Shown here one piece after another: positions 35,082 to 43,237 of a stretch of 64,000 bases of DNA. Position 1 is the stretch's first letter. Each line of letters begins with the position of its first letter. The stretch spans positions 62,001 through 126,000 of the forward strand of contig NZ_JACESE010000004.1 in assembly GCF_013911965.1 (NCBI RefSeq), written 5' to 3'. The notes beneath the pieces are model-generated. The model saw only the letters and a list, made by a program, of their open reading frames with translations, made no database searches and was not told the DNA's origin. A program made the translations under genes and the position numbers. The stretch comes from Phenylobacterium sp. (GTDB lineage: Bacteria; Pseudomonadota; Alphaproteobacteria; Caulobacterales; Caulobacteraceae).

Positions 35082-35561
35082 ATGCATGGCGTCTCTCCCC
35101 ATCCGGGCCTCTTTGGCGGGCAGGTGGTCATCGCAGTCACTTCGTGGGACTGGAACCTGCGCGTAGGCGCGCCGCCAGCCCGGGGCCTCTCGGGCGTGTC
35201 GGAACCAATGCGAGACCGCGATTTTGCGCTGGCCGGGCGCGTCTGCGCGCCGGAAGCCGCGTGCGGCAAGACCTTCAAGGCGCGCCTAACTCCCTTCGGC
35301 CCGAAGGTCCGCTTTGGCCGAAAGGGTCAACAAGCCCTGGGGGAGATAAGGATATCCCCCGCGGGCGCTGAGGATGAGATCCAGGCGGTCTTGATGCTGC
35401 CGGAAGCCGCGATCGCCACGACGGCCCTTTCGCTGACGTCGCATTGGCGATTCCTGCAGGTGCATACCCGGAACGAGACATCCGACAGCGCCGAGGTGAA
35501 GGCCTATTTCTTCCAGAGGGAGATGCCCTCCGCCTTTTCGGACCGAACCGATGCTGGCTAG
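35082..35561 (+). CDS. Small unknown protein A of a tandem related pair (immunity-like)
   Basis: The 159-residue product has no family I recognise. Its C-terminal half (DEIQAVLMLPEAAIATTALS, then LTSHWRFLQVH, ending VKAYFFQREMPSA) aligns in pattern with the C-terminal half of the next gene, so the two are diverged paralogues. No signal peptide or membrane helix. The ATG at 35082 lacks a clear ribosome-binding site; an in-frame GTG at about 35124 is an alternative. It overlaps the next gene by 11 bases. Position between two toxin-immunity systems suggests an orphan immunity protein, by inference. Confidence 0.6.
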   Translation: MHGVSPHPGLFGGQVVIAVTSWDWNLRVGAPPARGLSGVSEPMRDRDFALAGRVCAPEAACGKTFKARLTPFGPKVRFGRKGQQALGEIRISPAGAEDEIQAVLMLPEAAIATTALSLTSHWRFLQVHTRNETSDSAEVKAYFFQREMPSAFSDRTDAG

Positions 35562-36033
35562 CGCGCGGCAGGAATTCGTCGTTGAGCTGCTTTCGGTCGA
35601 CGGAGGGCTTAGCCTGCTGCCCAGCCCTCCGGGAATGCCAAAGCCGCACCGCTTCCAGGGCGGCCTGATCTATTCCCGGATGTTGAACGTGGAGGGCCGC
35701 CTGGTCTCTCCCGAGCCGCTGGCCGGCCGCCGGATCCGCCTGTGGATATCGCCGCTGGAGCGCCAGCCGCTGTGGCGGCGCCGGGCGCCCGAGATCGGCT
35801 ACATCTGCGACCGCGCGGGCGACCTCCCTGGCGGGGGGCTGGAGGCGGGGATCCACATCCCGGAAGACGACTGGCTGACGAGTCTCCACTGCCTGACGAC
35901 CATCTGGCGCAGCCTCAGACTTGCGGGAATCGATGGTGACGGGCGGCAGATGCGGCTGGCGGAGTACGCCTTCTCGTCAGCCTCTAGCCTGATGCTCCCG
36001 ACCCCAACGGCCGGCTCAGTTTCGCAGAGTTAA
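35551..36033 (+). CDS. Small unknown protein B of a tandem related pair (immunity-like)
   Basis: The 160-residue product has an N-terminal part with QEFVVELLSVDGGLSLLPSP and IRLWISPLE, and a C-terminal part GGLEAGIHIPEDDWLTSLHC with LTTIWRSLRLAG and RLAEYAFSSASS. The C-terminal part matches protein A in order: an acidic turn, a hydrophobic I-x-IPE strand, a T-x-W helix and a final Y-F/A-F strand. No catalytic motif is apparent. Translation probably couples to gene A through the 11-base overlap. A perfect 7-bp hairpin immediately follows its stop codon. Confidence 0.62.
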   Translation: MLASARQEFVVELLSVDGGLSLLPSPPGMPKPHRFQGGLIYSRMLNVEGRLVSPEPLAGRRIRLWISPLERQPLWRRRAPEIGYICDRAGDLPGGGLEAGIHIPEDDWLTSLHCLTTIWRSLRLAGIDGDGRQMRLAEYAFSSASSLMLPTPTAGSVSQS

Positions 36034-36289
36034 CCTCGGCGCCGCCGAGGCGGCTCTTGGGCGGTTCCGCGAAGACCGAACGGGGATCGAGCAGCCCCCG
36101 GACTACTCTGCCTGGAGAGGAGCGCCCCCTTCTTAGCCCGAAGCTTCCAGTCATTTGTTCGTGTTTTGTTCTCGACGTTAGACGTATCAGGCGCCATAGT
36201 GACGCTGGCCCTAGTTGGGGCGTGAGTTCGCATTCCCTCACCAAGTACGCATTGCTGAAGGAGCGGCCGTTTTCGGCCGATGATGAGCC
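36034..36289. promoter_or_regulatory. 256-base control region before the GHH toxin, with hairpin 36034-36050
   Basis: Immediately after the TAA of the preceding gene, CCTCGGC (36034-36040) and GCCGAGG (36044-36050) form an exact stem with a three-base loop but no T-run. Further on, about 36150-36180 is a relatively AT-rich stretch (TCATTTGTTCGTGTTTTGTT) that probably contains the toxin promoter. No operator repeat was recognised. Confidence 0.4.
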
Positions 36290-37405
36290 ATGGGCGAAAG
36301 CTTAGAGCAGTTTTTGAACCGGCAACGCCGGAAGGCGAAACGTGCGGCCCTAGACATAACGGCTGCCGCCCAAGAAGCTCGGCGCACTGCGATGGGCGTT
36401 GCTCAGTCCGTCGCAAGCCGATCCCCCGAGGAGCTTTTGCGCCAAGGCGAGCAGCTTCTGCGGCATACTCAAAGTCGGGCCACTGAAGCGGCGACAAACG
36501 TCCAACGAGAAATCAAGCGACAAGTCACCGCTGTAAAGAGTGGTATCGAACAGAATCCGCAGTTGCGGTCCGTCGCCACCGACGCGACCCGCACGGCGGG
36601 CAACGTGGCCGGCGTCGTTCGGGGTGGACTACACGCCGTCCAAGGACTGGCGGACGGTGCGATCTTCCTCACACGATACGCGAACCCGCTAGATCCCTAT
36701 TTGAGCCCGCCAGGACAGTCGGCGCGCGACGCGGTCGAGCAGGCAGGCGTCTCAGTGGCTCGCTACATGATCGATGGCGCTATGCACCCTCAGAAGGTGG
36801 TGGATGACGTGACGTCCTTTGCACGGCAATTGCGGGCCGACGTCGATCCTCGTGCAACGCCGACGGCCCCCACCTTCGAAGGCGAACTGCAGCGGCAGTT
36901 CGATATCGGGCAAAACCAAGGGGAGTTGATGTTCGACGTGGGATCGCTCGCAATCGGAGGCCCTCTGGCGAAGACGGTGAAGGGCGTGAGCCGTGTCTCC
37001 AATGTCGGTAACGTCGAGCACTACCTCGCCATGGGATTGAAACCTCGCCAGGCTGCACGCTTTGCAGAACCCTATCTTAATGGAATGGGGCACCACTTCT
37101 TTCCCAGGAAACTCAAACTGCCGGCGGCATTTAGCGAGAGCGTTTTCAACGTTCTTAGGCCCGCCGAGATCAGCCGCGGTGATTTCTATAAGCTACACTT
37201 TCAAGTCGATCCGTCGTATCACGGAGGGCCGATATTTCGAGGCGAGAAGGGGTGGAGCGGGAAGGCGTTGGGCTGGAAAAAGTACGGGCCTCTCGGCCGT
37301 CTCTGGCATGGCAGCCCGGCGCCCTTGAAGGCGCGGGTCGGGGGGCTCGGCGCTACGGCCGGAAATCTGATGTATTCGCCCGAAGATGAAGGCATCGATC
37401 CATGA
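36290..37405 (+). CDS. Polymorphic toxin with C-terminal GHH-type HNH/EndoVII nuclease domain
   Basis: The 371-residue product has a helical, Arg/Gln-rich N-terminal region (1-110) with no signal peptide. A central 'pre-toxin' segment follows, with GELMFDVGSLAIGGPLAKTV (about 215-235). The C-terminal domain (about 255-355) contains MGHHFFPRK (His268, His269) and further His/Asp residues (KLHFQVDPSYHGG). The GHH signature is that of Tox-GHH HNH/Endo VII nucleases, which cut DNA in competitors. Its TGA overlaps the next ATG by four bases, the standard toxin-immunity arrangement. Base composition is less GC-rich than neighbours. The export route is unknown; no VgrG, PAAR, Rhs or TpsB gene is present. 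Confidence 0.7.
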   Translation: MGESLEQFLNRQRRKAKRAALDITAAAQEARRTAMGVAQSVASRSPEELLRQGEQLLRHTQSRATEAATNVQREIKRQVTAVKSGIEQNPQLRSVATDATRTAGNVAGVVRGGLHAVQGLADGAIFLTRYANPLDPYLSPPGQSARDAVEQAGVSVARYMIDGAMHPQKVVDDVTSFARQLRADVDPRATPTAPTFEGELQRQFDIGQNQGELMFDVGSLAIGGPLAKTVKGVSRVSNVGNVEHYLAMGLKPRQAARFAEPYLNGMGHHFFPRKLKLPAAFSESVFNVLRPAEISRGDFYKLHFQVDPSYHGGPIFRGEKGWSGKALGWKKYGPLGRLWHGSPAPLKARVGGLGATAGNLMYSPEDEGIDP

Positions 37406-37824
37406 GACTGCGACCTGAGATTCAGTTCTGCTCCGGCTTCCCGGATGACTCTGTCGAGGATGACACCGACTTCGTCGTCTGGCCGGGGCGGAACATCGCC
37501 GAGGCGCTGAAAGCCGGCCTCGAGCAGAAGGGCTATCGTGTTTCCGAACCGATCGATGCGCAAGAACACGGATGGGAGCTCGACATCTGGCGCGGACAGA
37601 AGCGCCTCTGGGCCCAGGTCAGCGTCATCGATTCCGAGGAAAACTACCTCATCACTCAGAATATGACCTTCTTCCTCTGGCCGGACCGAAAGCTCTTTCG
37701 TCAGTTTCTACTCGACCTGCAGGAAGTCATTCAGGCCGAACCCCGCTTCCGCAATGTGAAATGGTTCGAAAAGGGGGGAATATCCGCCGATTCCCCGCCC
37801 GCTGATGGGCCTGTCGCCGATTGA
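37402..37824 (+). CDS. Probable cognate immunity protein of the GHH toxin
   Basis: The 140-residue product is acidic at its start and has the block [20 protein letters not shown] followed by [20 protein letters not shown] and [13 protein letters not shown] do not recognise a named Pfam family. Single-domain size, no signal peptide and the ATGA overlap with the toxin make an immunity role the simplest reading. A cytoplasmic immunity protein fits a toxin that acts on DNA or RNA. The gene ends 87 bases from the tRNA-Ser 3' end. Confidence 0.65.
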   Translation: MRLRPEIQFCSGFPDDSVEDDTDFVVWPGRNIAEALKAGLEQKGYRVSEPIDAQEHGWELDIWRGQKRLWAQVSVIDSEENYLITQNMTFFLWPDRKLFRQFLLDLQEVIQAEPRFRNVKWFEKGGISADSPPADGPVAD

Positions 37825-37911
37825 ACCCGACCGGTTCGTGCTGACGGTAGGGCCAGGGCGAGAGAACGGGGGTGGCCGCCATACCGGCGCCAGTAGCCTA
37901 TCCGATAGGGC

Positions 37912-38001
37912 TGGCGGTGAGAGAGGGATTCGAACCCTCGATAGGCTTTCACCTATACACGCGTTCCAGGCGTGCGCCTTCAACCACTCGGCCACCTCAC
38001 C
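37912..38001 (-). tRNA. tRNA-Ser (GGA anticodon)
   Basis: The minus strand folds as a class II tRNA. Acceptor arm GGTGAGG pairs with TCTCACC, the anticodon loop CTGGAAC reads GGA, there is a long variable arm (ATAGG...CCTAT), the T loop is TTCGAAT, and CCA is encoded (37912-37914). It reads UCC and UCU codons. The polymorphic-toxin patch starts just past its 3' end, which is a usual side for integration events. Confidence 0.95.
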
Positions 38002-38203
38002 TCACGTCGCAAAGGGCCAGGCCCCCGCGGCGGAAGGGCGTCTATATAGCGAGGCGGGGGGCGGGGGCAAGCCGCGCGGCGCACGACGCCTGCGGCGCCT
38101 TTGTCGCGCCCCTTCGCGGACGGCCTCAGGCGTCCTATCTCTTAAACCAAAGCCCTGTGGCCGCGCGGTTGCGCGCCGGCCGCGCCAGCCCGAGAGGTCG
38201 CCC

Positions 38204-38854
38204 ATGTTCTTCCGCAAGCCCGCCGAACTGCCCACGGCCGAGACGGCTCTGCCCGGCAGGGCCGATCCGATCCCCACGGCCGACACCCATTTCGTCAACG
38301 GCCGGCCCCTGCACGGCCCCTATCCGGAGGGGCTGGAGACGGCGGTCTTCGCCATGGGCTGCTTCTGGGGCGTGGAGCGGGTCTTCTGGCAGCTGCCGGG
38401 CGTCTATGTGACGGCGGTCGGCTATGTGAACGGCCTGACGCCCAACCCGACCTATGAGGAGGTGTGCAGCGGCCGCACCGGCCACACCGAGGCGGTGCTG
38501 TTGGTCTATGACCCGCGCGTGGTCACCTACGAGCAGCTACTCAAGGTCTTCTGGGAGAACCACGACCCGACCCAGGGCATGCGCCAGGGGAACGACATCG
38601 GCACCCAGTACCGCTCGGGCGTCTATGTGGAGAACGACGCCCAGGCCCAGGCCGCCGTCGCCTCCAAGCAGGCCTATGAGCAGGCTCTGTCGGAGAAGGG
38701 CCTGGGCCCCATCACCACCGAGATCGTCGAGGCCGGTCCCTTCTATTTCGCCGAGGCCTACCACCAGCAGTACCTGGCCAAGAATCCCGGCGGCTATTGC
38801 GGCATCGGCGGCACGGGCGTGACCTGCCCCATCGGGACCGGCGTCGAGGCGTGA
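38204..38854 (+). CDS. msrA: Peptide-methionine (S)-S-oxide reductase
   Basis: The 216-residue product has the MsrA active site [13 protein letters not shown] (catalytic Cys53), [26 protein letters not shown], and the C-terminal [16 protein letters not shown] with Cys196-region resolving cysteines plus a final GVTCPIGTG. It repairs methionine-S-sulfoxide in proteins using thioredoxin. The start at 38204 follows GAGAGG. Its TGA overlaps the GTG start of the YjbR-like gene. Confidence 0.96.
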   Translation: MFFRKPAELPTAETALPGRADPIPTADTHFVNGRPLHGPYPEGLETAVFAMGCFWGVERVFWQLPGVYVTAVGYVNGLTPNPTYEEVCSGRTGHTEAVLLVYDPRVVTYEQLLKVFWENHDPTQGMRQGNDIGTQYRSGVYVENDAQAQAAVASKQAYEQALSEKGLGPITTEIVEAGPFYFAEAYHQQYLAKNPGGYCGIGGTGVTCPIGTGVEA

Positions 38855-39192
38855 CCCCGGAGGCGATCGAGGCCTGCGCTCTGGCCCTGCCGGGCGCGAC
38901 CCTATCGGTCCAGTGGGGCGACGACCACGTCTTCAAGGTGGGCGGCAAGATGTTCGCAGTGCTGGGTTCTGCCGGCGGGCTGTCGTTCAAGGCGAGCGAC
39001 CTGGCCTTCGAGGTGCTGACAGAAGGCGGCCCGGCCCGGCCGGCGCCCTATCTGGCGCGGGCGAAGTGGGTGCGGTTCGACGACCTCGACAGCCTCGATC
39101 CCGACGAGGTCGCCGATTGGCTCGCCACCGCCCACGGCCTGGTCGCCGCCAAGCTGACGCGGGCCCAGCGGCGCGAGATCGGGCTGGCGTGA
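38851..39192 (+). CDS. MmcQ/YjbR family protein
   Basis: The 113-residue product starts at GTG 38851 (GTGA overlap with msrA) and reads [39 protein letters not shown] and [19 protein letters not shown]. This is the YjbR/MmcQ pattern, a CyaY-like fold resembling DNA-binding domains. Function is unknown; translational coupling to msrA suggests expression together. A longer upstream frame shadows msrA. Confidence 0.88.
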   Translation: MTPEAIEACALALPGATLSVQWGDDHVFKVGGKMFAVLGSAGGLSFKASDLAFEVLTEGGPARPAPYLARAKWVRFDDLDSLDPDEVADWLATAHGLVAAKLTRAQRREIGLA

Positions 39193-39195
39193 GCC

Positions 39196-39939
39196 TCAGA
39201 TCTCCGCCGGCGGCTTGGCGACGGGCTCGGGCGGCGGCAGGTCCTCCAGGATCTGCCGCAGGTCGGCGATGGCGACCGCCGCCTTGGACCGCCGCTGGCG
39301 CCAGACCAGCAGAAGGACGGCGCTGATCGTGGCGGCGATGAAGGCCGTGGCGCCGAAGATCCAGCTCGCGGCGGCCAGGGCGAAATAATAGCCACGCACC
39401 CCGGCGTTGAAGGCCGACAGAGCCGGATTGATCAGCCGGCCCGAAGCCTCGCCATAGGTTTGCAGCACGGCGGCCTCGGCGCTGATCGGCGCGGCCCCGA
39501 TGACCGCGATGGTGTAGTTCATCTGGCGGATGGCCCAGATGAAGTCGAGCAGACCGCGGGCGAGCGTGAGCAGCACCAGGGCCAGCTGCAGCTCGAAAAG
39601 CAGCCGCGAGGAGGTCTTGATGACGATCAGGCTCGAGGCGCTGCGGAAGGCGTCCTCGCCGCCGAACAGCACGCCGGCGGCCGCGGCGATCAGGAGCAGG
39701 TTGGACGAGGCGAAGAAGGAGGCCGAGTTGATGGTGTGGCCCAGAAGCTGGCCGTCCATGAACTTGTTCTCGCGCACGGCCATGTTGCGCATCCAGGCGA
39801 CCCGGATCACCCCCATGTCGAGATTGATCATGTGCCGCCGGCCGAGCGCGGCCTTCACCAGCGGTTCGTAGGCCAGCCAGGCGATCGCGAAGAGCGCCAG
39901 GGCGACGGTGTCCAGCGTCGAGAGCCGCAGGGCGTCCAT
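39196..39939 (-). CDS. DUF599 membrane protein
   Basis: The 247-residue product has four main hydrophobic segments (about 8-26, 72-95, 110-130, 185-215). It carries the DUF599 pattern around MGVIRVAWMRNMAVRENKFM and GQLLGHTINSASFFASSNLL. A basic and proline-rich cytoplasmic tail ends the protein. The family has no proven function. It lies six bases after the MHS transporter gene on the same strand. Confidence 0.87.
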   Translation of the reverse strand: MDALRLSTLDTVALALFAIAWLAYEPLVKAALGRRHMINLDMGVIRVAWMRNMAVRENKFMDGQLLGHTINSASFFASSNLLLIAAAAGVLFGGEDAFRSASSLIVIKTSSRLLFELQLALVLLTLARGLLDFIWAIRQMNYTIAVIGAAPISAEAAVLQTYGEASGRLINPALSAFNAGVRGYYFALAAASWIFGATAFIAATISAVLLLVWRQRRSKAAVAIADLRQILEDLPPPEPVAKPPAEI

Positions 39940-39945
39940 AGCGCC

Positions 39946-41280
39946 TCAGTCCTCCAGGATCAGGCTACGCTTGCGGCTGTCGCCGAGCAGGATGGAGACC
40001 ACCAGGGCCACGCCCATGATGGCCGAGACATAGATGTAGAAGGCGCTCTCGATCCCCTGGCCCTTGAACCACAGAGCCACGGCCTCGGCCGTGCCGCCGA
40101 AGACGGCGTTGGCGGTCGCATAGGGCAGGGCCACCCCGAGGGCGCGGACATGGGCCGGGAAGAGCTCGGCCTTGGTCACGGCGCTGACCGAGGTGTAGCC
40201 GGTCAGGATGACGATCAGCAGGGTCATCAGGCCGAAGGCGACAAGCGCGTCCGTCGTCCCGGCCATCAGCGTCATGACCGGATAGGTCAGGACCATGCCC
40301 GCCCCGAAGGTCAGGGCGAGATTGGTCCGCCGCCCCCACTTGTCCGACAGCCAGCCGAACAGCGGCAGCAGGAAGAGATAGACCACCAGCGCGCCGGCGG
40401 TGATCGAGGTCGCCGTGTCCTTGGCGAAGCCGGCCGTGTTGACCAGGAACTTCTGCATGTAGGTCGTGTAGGCGTAGAAGGCGAGCGAGCCGCCCGAGGT
40501 CAGCAGGAAGATGGCCGCCGTCTCCCACGGATGGTGCAGGAACAGCATCATGGTCTTGCCGCGCTCGGCCCCGGCCGCCTGGGCGTTGGTGAAGGAGACG
40601 CTCTCCTCCAGGCCGCGCCGGATCCAGAAGACCACCACGGCCAGCAGTCCGCCGATGAAGAAGGGGATGCGCCAGCCCCAGCTTTCCAGGGCCTCCGTCG
40701 GCATGAGGTTCTGCAGGATGATGAGCACCAGCAGGGCCAGCAGCTGTCCCGAGATCAGCGTCACGAACTGGAAGCTGGACCAGAAGCCGCGCCTGTTCTT
40801 CCCCGCCATCTCCGACAGGTAGGTGGCGCTGGCCCCGTACTCGCCACCCACCGACAGCCCCTGAAGCAGGCGGGCGAGGAGCAGCACGATGGGCGCGCCC
40901 ACGCCGATCATGGCGTAGTCAGGGGTGATGGCGATGACGAAGGAGCCGGCGCACATCATGGCCACCGACAGGGACAGCGCCGCGCGCCGCCCCGCCCGGT
41001 CGGCATAGAGTCCCATCAGCCAGGCGCCCACGGGCCTGGCCAGGAAGCCGATGGCGAAGACCGCGGCCGCCTGAAGCAGCTGCGCCGTCTGGTCGCCGTC
41101 CGGGAAGAAGTGCTTGGCGAAATAGAGGGCGAAGGAGGAGTAGGCGAACCAGTCGTACCACTCCACCAGATTGCCGGCCGAACCGCCGGCGATCGCCTTC
41201 AGCCTCTGGACAGGCGTGAGCCCCGTGGCCAGCAGTCCCGCCGGCGCCTGTGCGTCTGCGCCCGTCTCGGTCGCCGTCAT
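39946..41280 (-). CDS. MFS transporter of the metabolite:H+ symporter (MHS) family
   Basis: The 444-residue product has twelve predicted helices. The MHS opening is GGSAGNLVEWYDWFAYSSFA, helix 2-3 loop GLYADRAGRRAALSLSV, and RLLQGLSVGGEYGASATYLSEMA in helix 4-5, as in KgtP (2-oxoglutarate) and ProP/citrate relatives. It imports a dicarboxylate or similar compound by proton symport; the sequence resembles the alpha-ketoglutarate subgroup most. DUF599 follows on the same transcript. Confidence 0.9.
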   Translation of the reverse strand: MTATETGADAQAPAGLLATGLTPVQRLKAIAGGSAGNLVEWYDWFAYSSFALYFAKHFFPDGDQTAQLLQAAAVFAIGFLARPVGAWLMGLYADRAGRRAALSLSVAMMCAGSFVIAITPDYAMIGVGAPIVLLLARLLQGLSVGGEYGASATYLSEMAGKNRRGFWSSFQFVTLISGQLLALLVLIILQNLMPTEALESWGWRIPFFIGGLLAVVVFWIRRGLEESVSFTNAQAAGAERGKTMMLFLHHPWETAAIFLLTSGGSLAFYAYTTYMQKFLVNTAGFAKDTATSITAGALVVYLFLLPLFGWLSDKWGRRTNLALTFGAGMVLTYPVMTLMAGTTDALVAFGLMTLLIVILTGYTSVSAVTKAELFPAHVRALGVALPYATANAVFGGTAEAVALWFKGQGIESAFYIYVSAIMGVALVVSILLGDSRKRSLILED

Positions 41281-41371
41281 GCCTCTCCCCCCGCAAGACT
41301 TGTGCTTTGGCGGGGGATGCTAGGGAGGTGCGGCCCGAAGCGAAAGCCCCGCGAGCGCCGGCGCAGCCGCC

Positions 41372-41530
41372 CTATATCTGGCCGAGCAGGACCAGGATCA
41401 GCACGATCACCAGGACGAGGCCCAGGCCGCCCGAGGGAAAGTAGCCCCAGCTGCGGCTGTAGCCCCAGGTCGGCAGGGCGCCGATCAGGGCCAGGATCAG
41501 GATGATCAGAAGGATGGTGCCAAGCGTCAT
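41372..41530 (-). CDS. DUF3309 small membrane protein
   Basis: The 52-residue product (MTLGTILLIILILALIGALP start) has two hydrophobic helices separated by TWGYSRSWGYFPSGGLG, the DUF3309 signature. Such proteins are common in alphaproteobacteria and are often in the general stress regulon. A canonical EcfG promoter lies 50 bases upstream. It is too short to stand out by length, but the sequence is diagnostic. Confidence 0.88.
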   Translation of the reverse strand: MTLGTILLIILILALIGALPTWGYSRSWGYFPSGGLGLVLVIVLILVLLGQI

Positions 41531-41579
41531 GTCCGCTCTCCGTCAGAGCGGACCACGACGGCCGCTCGCGTCGCAGCAG

Positions 41580-41604
41580 AACGACGGCGCACGGCTCAGG
41601 TTCC
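41580..41604 (-). promoter_or_regulatory. EcfG (SigT)-type general stress promoter for DUF3309
   Basis: On the minus strand, GGAAC (41600-41604) and CGTT (41580-41583) are separated by 16 bases, the exact consensus of the alphaproteobacterial general stress sigma factor. It is 50 bases upstream of the DUF3309 start. Confidence 0.75.
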
Positions 41605-41632
41605 GGCGGCGGGCGCCCGGACCGGGCGGCGC

Positions 41633-42037
41633 CTATTCGGCGGCGTCGGCCGTGTGGAGGTGGGAGTCGCGCTCCTTCACGCCCAGCGCGTAGAGCCCGC
41701 CGATGAAGGCGCCCTTGATCCTGGGCAGCATCCAGAGCGTCGCCAGAGCCAGCGGCGCCAGGGTGGCGGGCACGACGAGCCAGACCGGCGCCTCCCAGAT
41801 GAAGGGGAAGAGCAGAAGCGGCGCCACGATCAGGTGGCCCACGATGAGGATGGTGAAATAGGCCGGGCCGTCGTCGGCCGGGTACTGGGCCAGGTCATGA
41901 CCGCACTCGTGACAGGCCGGTTCGACCTTCAGGTAGCGCCAGAAGAGAGCGCCCTTGCCGCAGTGGGGGCAACGGCCGGCGAGGCCGCGCTTGAGGGCGG
42001 TGAACAGGCTCGGACGGGGTTCGGACATGGCGCTCAT
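41633..42037 (-). CDS. DUF983 zinc-ribbon membrane protein
   Basis: The 134-residue product has the DUF983 pattern: RGLAGRCPHCGKGALFWRYL with CxxC, a second EPACHECGHDL CxxC, then two transmembrane helices (about 62-80 and 85-103) and WMLPRIKGAFIGGLYALGV. The two CxxC pairs probably bind zinc. Family function is unknown, though it often lies near cytochrome-oxidase genes; none is present here. The ATG at 42037 fits; a second ATG is three codons on. Confidence 0.9.
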   Translation of the reverse strand: MSAMSEPRPSLFTALKRGLAGRCPHCGKGALFWRYLKVEPACHECGHDLAQYPADDGPAYFTILIVGHLIVAPLLLFPFIWEAPVWLVVPATLAPLALATLWMLPRIKGAFIGGLYALGVKERDSHLHTADAAE

Positions 42038-42179
42038 ATGCGGCCTCCGGCGAGGCAGGAAAAGGGCGGCGCGCCGTCGCAGCGAGTAAACCCGCCTCGG
42101 CCCGGCCAGGTTGCGCGCCCGGCGGTCGGCTTCCGCGGCCGGCGCCTCGTGGCCGCCCGCGGAAGCGCAGATGGAAGCC

Positions 42180-42317
42180 TCAGCGCTTCACGTCCTCGGC
42201 GGTGTTCTTCACCGCCTGGCCGGCGGCCTCGACATCGCGGCCGAGGCCCGCGACCGTGTTGCAGGCCGACACCATCAGGGCGGCCGCGGCGGCGGCCAGG
42301 ATCATCACCTTGCGCAT
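42180..42317 (-). CDS. Entericidin-like small lipoprotein
   Basis: The 45-residue product has a lipoprotein signal MRKVMILAAAAAALMVSAC (lipobox VSAC) and the entericidin A/B ending NTVAGLGRDVEAAGQAVKNT followed by AEDVKR. Entericidins are envelope lipoproteins; in E. coli EcnB is a bacteriolytic toxin and EcnA its antidote, but single copies like this are common in alphaproteobacteria with unclear roles. Confidence 0.9.
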   Translation of the reverse strand: MRKVMILAAAAAALMVSACNTVAGLGRDVEAAGQAVKNTAEDVKR

Positions 42318-42415
42318 GGATCGTCGATTCTCCGGAGAACCGGGCCCCATGGCCCGGCTTGCGGCGCGATCTAAGCCGGCGCCCCAGGAGGGATCAATGG
42401 AGAAGGCGGCCGGCT

Positions 42416-42601
42416 TCAGCCGGCGCTGTCGTCCACCACTTCGGCGTCCGGCGCGTTCTTCTTGATCGACTCGATCATGTTCTTGGCGCTCGATTTCGAG
42501 GCGTAGCCCTCGGAGGAGAACATGACCTCGCCGTTGGACGCCCGGAACCGCACCCGGAATTCGCCCGCCTTGTCCTTGAAGATCTCGAACTTGTAGGCCA
42601 T
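42416..42601 (-). CDS. DUF1508 (YegP-like) protein
   Basis: The 61-residue product begins MAYKFEIFKDKAGEFRVRFR and contains GEVMFSSEGYASKSSAKNMI, one unit of the DUF1508 repeat (YegP has two). The protein is a small beta-alpha fold of unknown function. GAGGGAGGG precedes the ATG. A longer upstream frame shadows the Mut7-C gene. Confidence 0.9.
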   Translation of the reverse strand: MAYKFEIFKDKAGEFRVRFRASNGEVMFSSEGYASKSSAKNMIESIKKNAPDAEVVDDSAG

Positions 42602-42659
42602 CGCACCCTCCCTCGGCGGTTTGTCGGATAGCCGACTCTCGCCAAAGGACCGCCGGAGA

Positions 42660-43115
42660 TCAAGCTTGCCCGGCCAGGCCCTCCAGCCGGGCGCGGATGC
42701 GGCGCACGTGGCTGCCGGGCCAGTAGAGGCGGCCGCAGACCGGGCAGGTCCGGAACGGCCCGGACCCGGACCGCGCTTCGGCCGGCATTCGCGATCTCTC
42801 CTGCGCATCGGCGGCGCGGAGCTCGGCATTGTCCATGGCGCAGCGCGTGAACGGCGCCGCCAGCCAGTCGACTTCGACCGCGGCGGAGAGGCTCCGCGCC
42901 TGATCGAGGACGCCGTCGCCCTCGATGCGGACGCCGTCGGGATGCGCCGCCTGCGCCAGTTCGCGGTCGCGGGTGAGCAGGAGGCGTCCCTCCGCCTTCG
43001 CCTGGGTCAGCAGATCGGCGTCCGGCGCCCCGCCGCCCGCCAGGGCGGTGTCGTGGCCCGCCGAGCGCAGCAGACGGGCCAGCCGGGTCAGCATCTCGTC
43101 GCACAGGAAGCGCAT
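42660..43115 (-). CDS. Mut7-C RNase domain protein (PIN-like)
   Basis: The 151-residue product fits Mut7-C. An N-terminal PIN-like core has MRFLCDEMLTRLARLLRSAG, GHDT, DADLL and LLTRDRELA with conserved acidic residues. It ends in a zinc ribbon with CPVCGRLYWPGSHVRRI (CxxC) and one earlier cysteine (TRCAMDNAEL). PIN-fold members are nucleases; the specific RNA is unknown. GGGGGAAG precedes the ATG chosen. Confidence 0.87.
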   Translation of the reverse strand: MRFLCDEMLTRLARLLRSAGHDTALAGGGAPDADLLTQAKAEGRLLLTRDRELAQAAHPDGVRIEGDGVLDQARSLSAAVEVDWLAAPFTRCAMDNAELRAADAQERSRMPAEARSGSGPFRTCPVCGRLYWPGSHVRRIRARLEGLAGQA

Positions 43116-43237
43116 CTTCCCCCTAACGCGCCCCGCCGGGTTTGGCCCGTTCGCCGTCCGGCGCCATTCTTCGGTCTCGCCCCGGGCTGGAGCCGCCGGA
43201 GGCGCCGACAACAAGGGCTCCGGGGAGGATCACCACC

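Larger units (their letters stand above)
33302..37824. other. Polymorphic toxin/immunity gene patch beside tRNA-Ser
   Basis: Seven consecutive features here (nuclease-tail remnant, SUKH immunity gene, a VOC gene, a truncated gene, two related small proteins, and a GHH toxin overlapping an immunity gene) are absent from the ordinary gene set around them. The DNA from about 35.0 to 37.8 kb is visibly less GC-rich than its flanks. It ends 87 bases from the 3' end of a tRNA-Ser gene. No integrase, transposase or clear direct repeat was seen, so the mode of gain is unknown. Confidence 0.6.

Noticed and set aside
37896-37908. CCTAT-CCG-ATAGG hairpin beyond the tRNA-Ser 3' end as an attachment site or terminator
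   Set aside because: The stem is short, has no T-run, and no second copy was found at the other end of the toxin patch.
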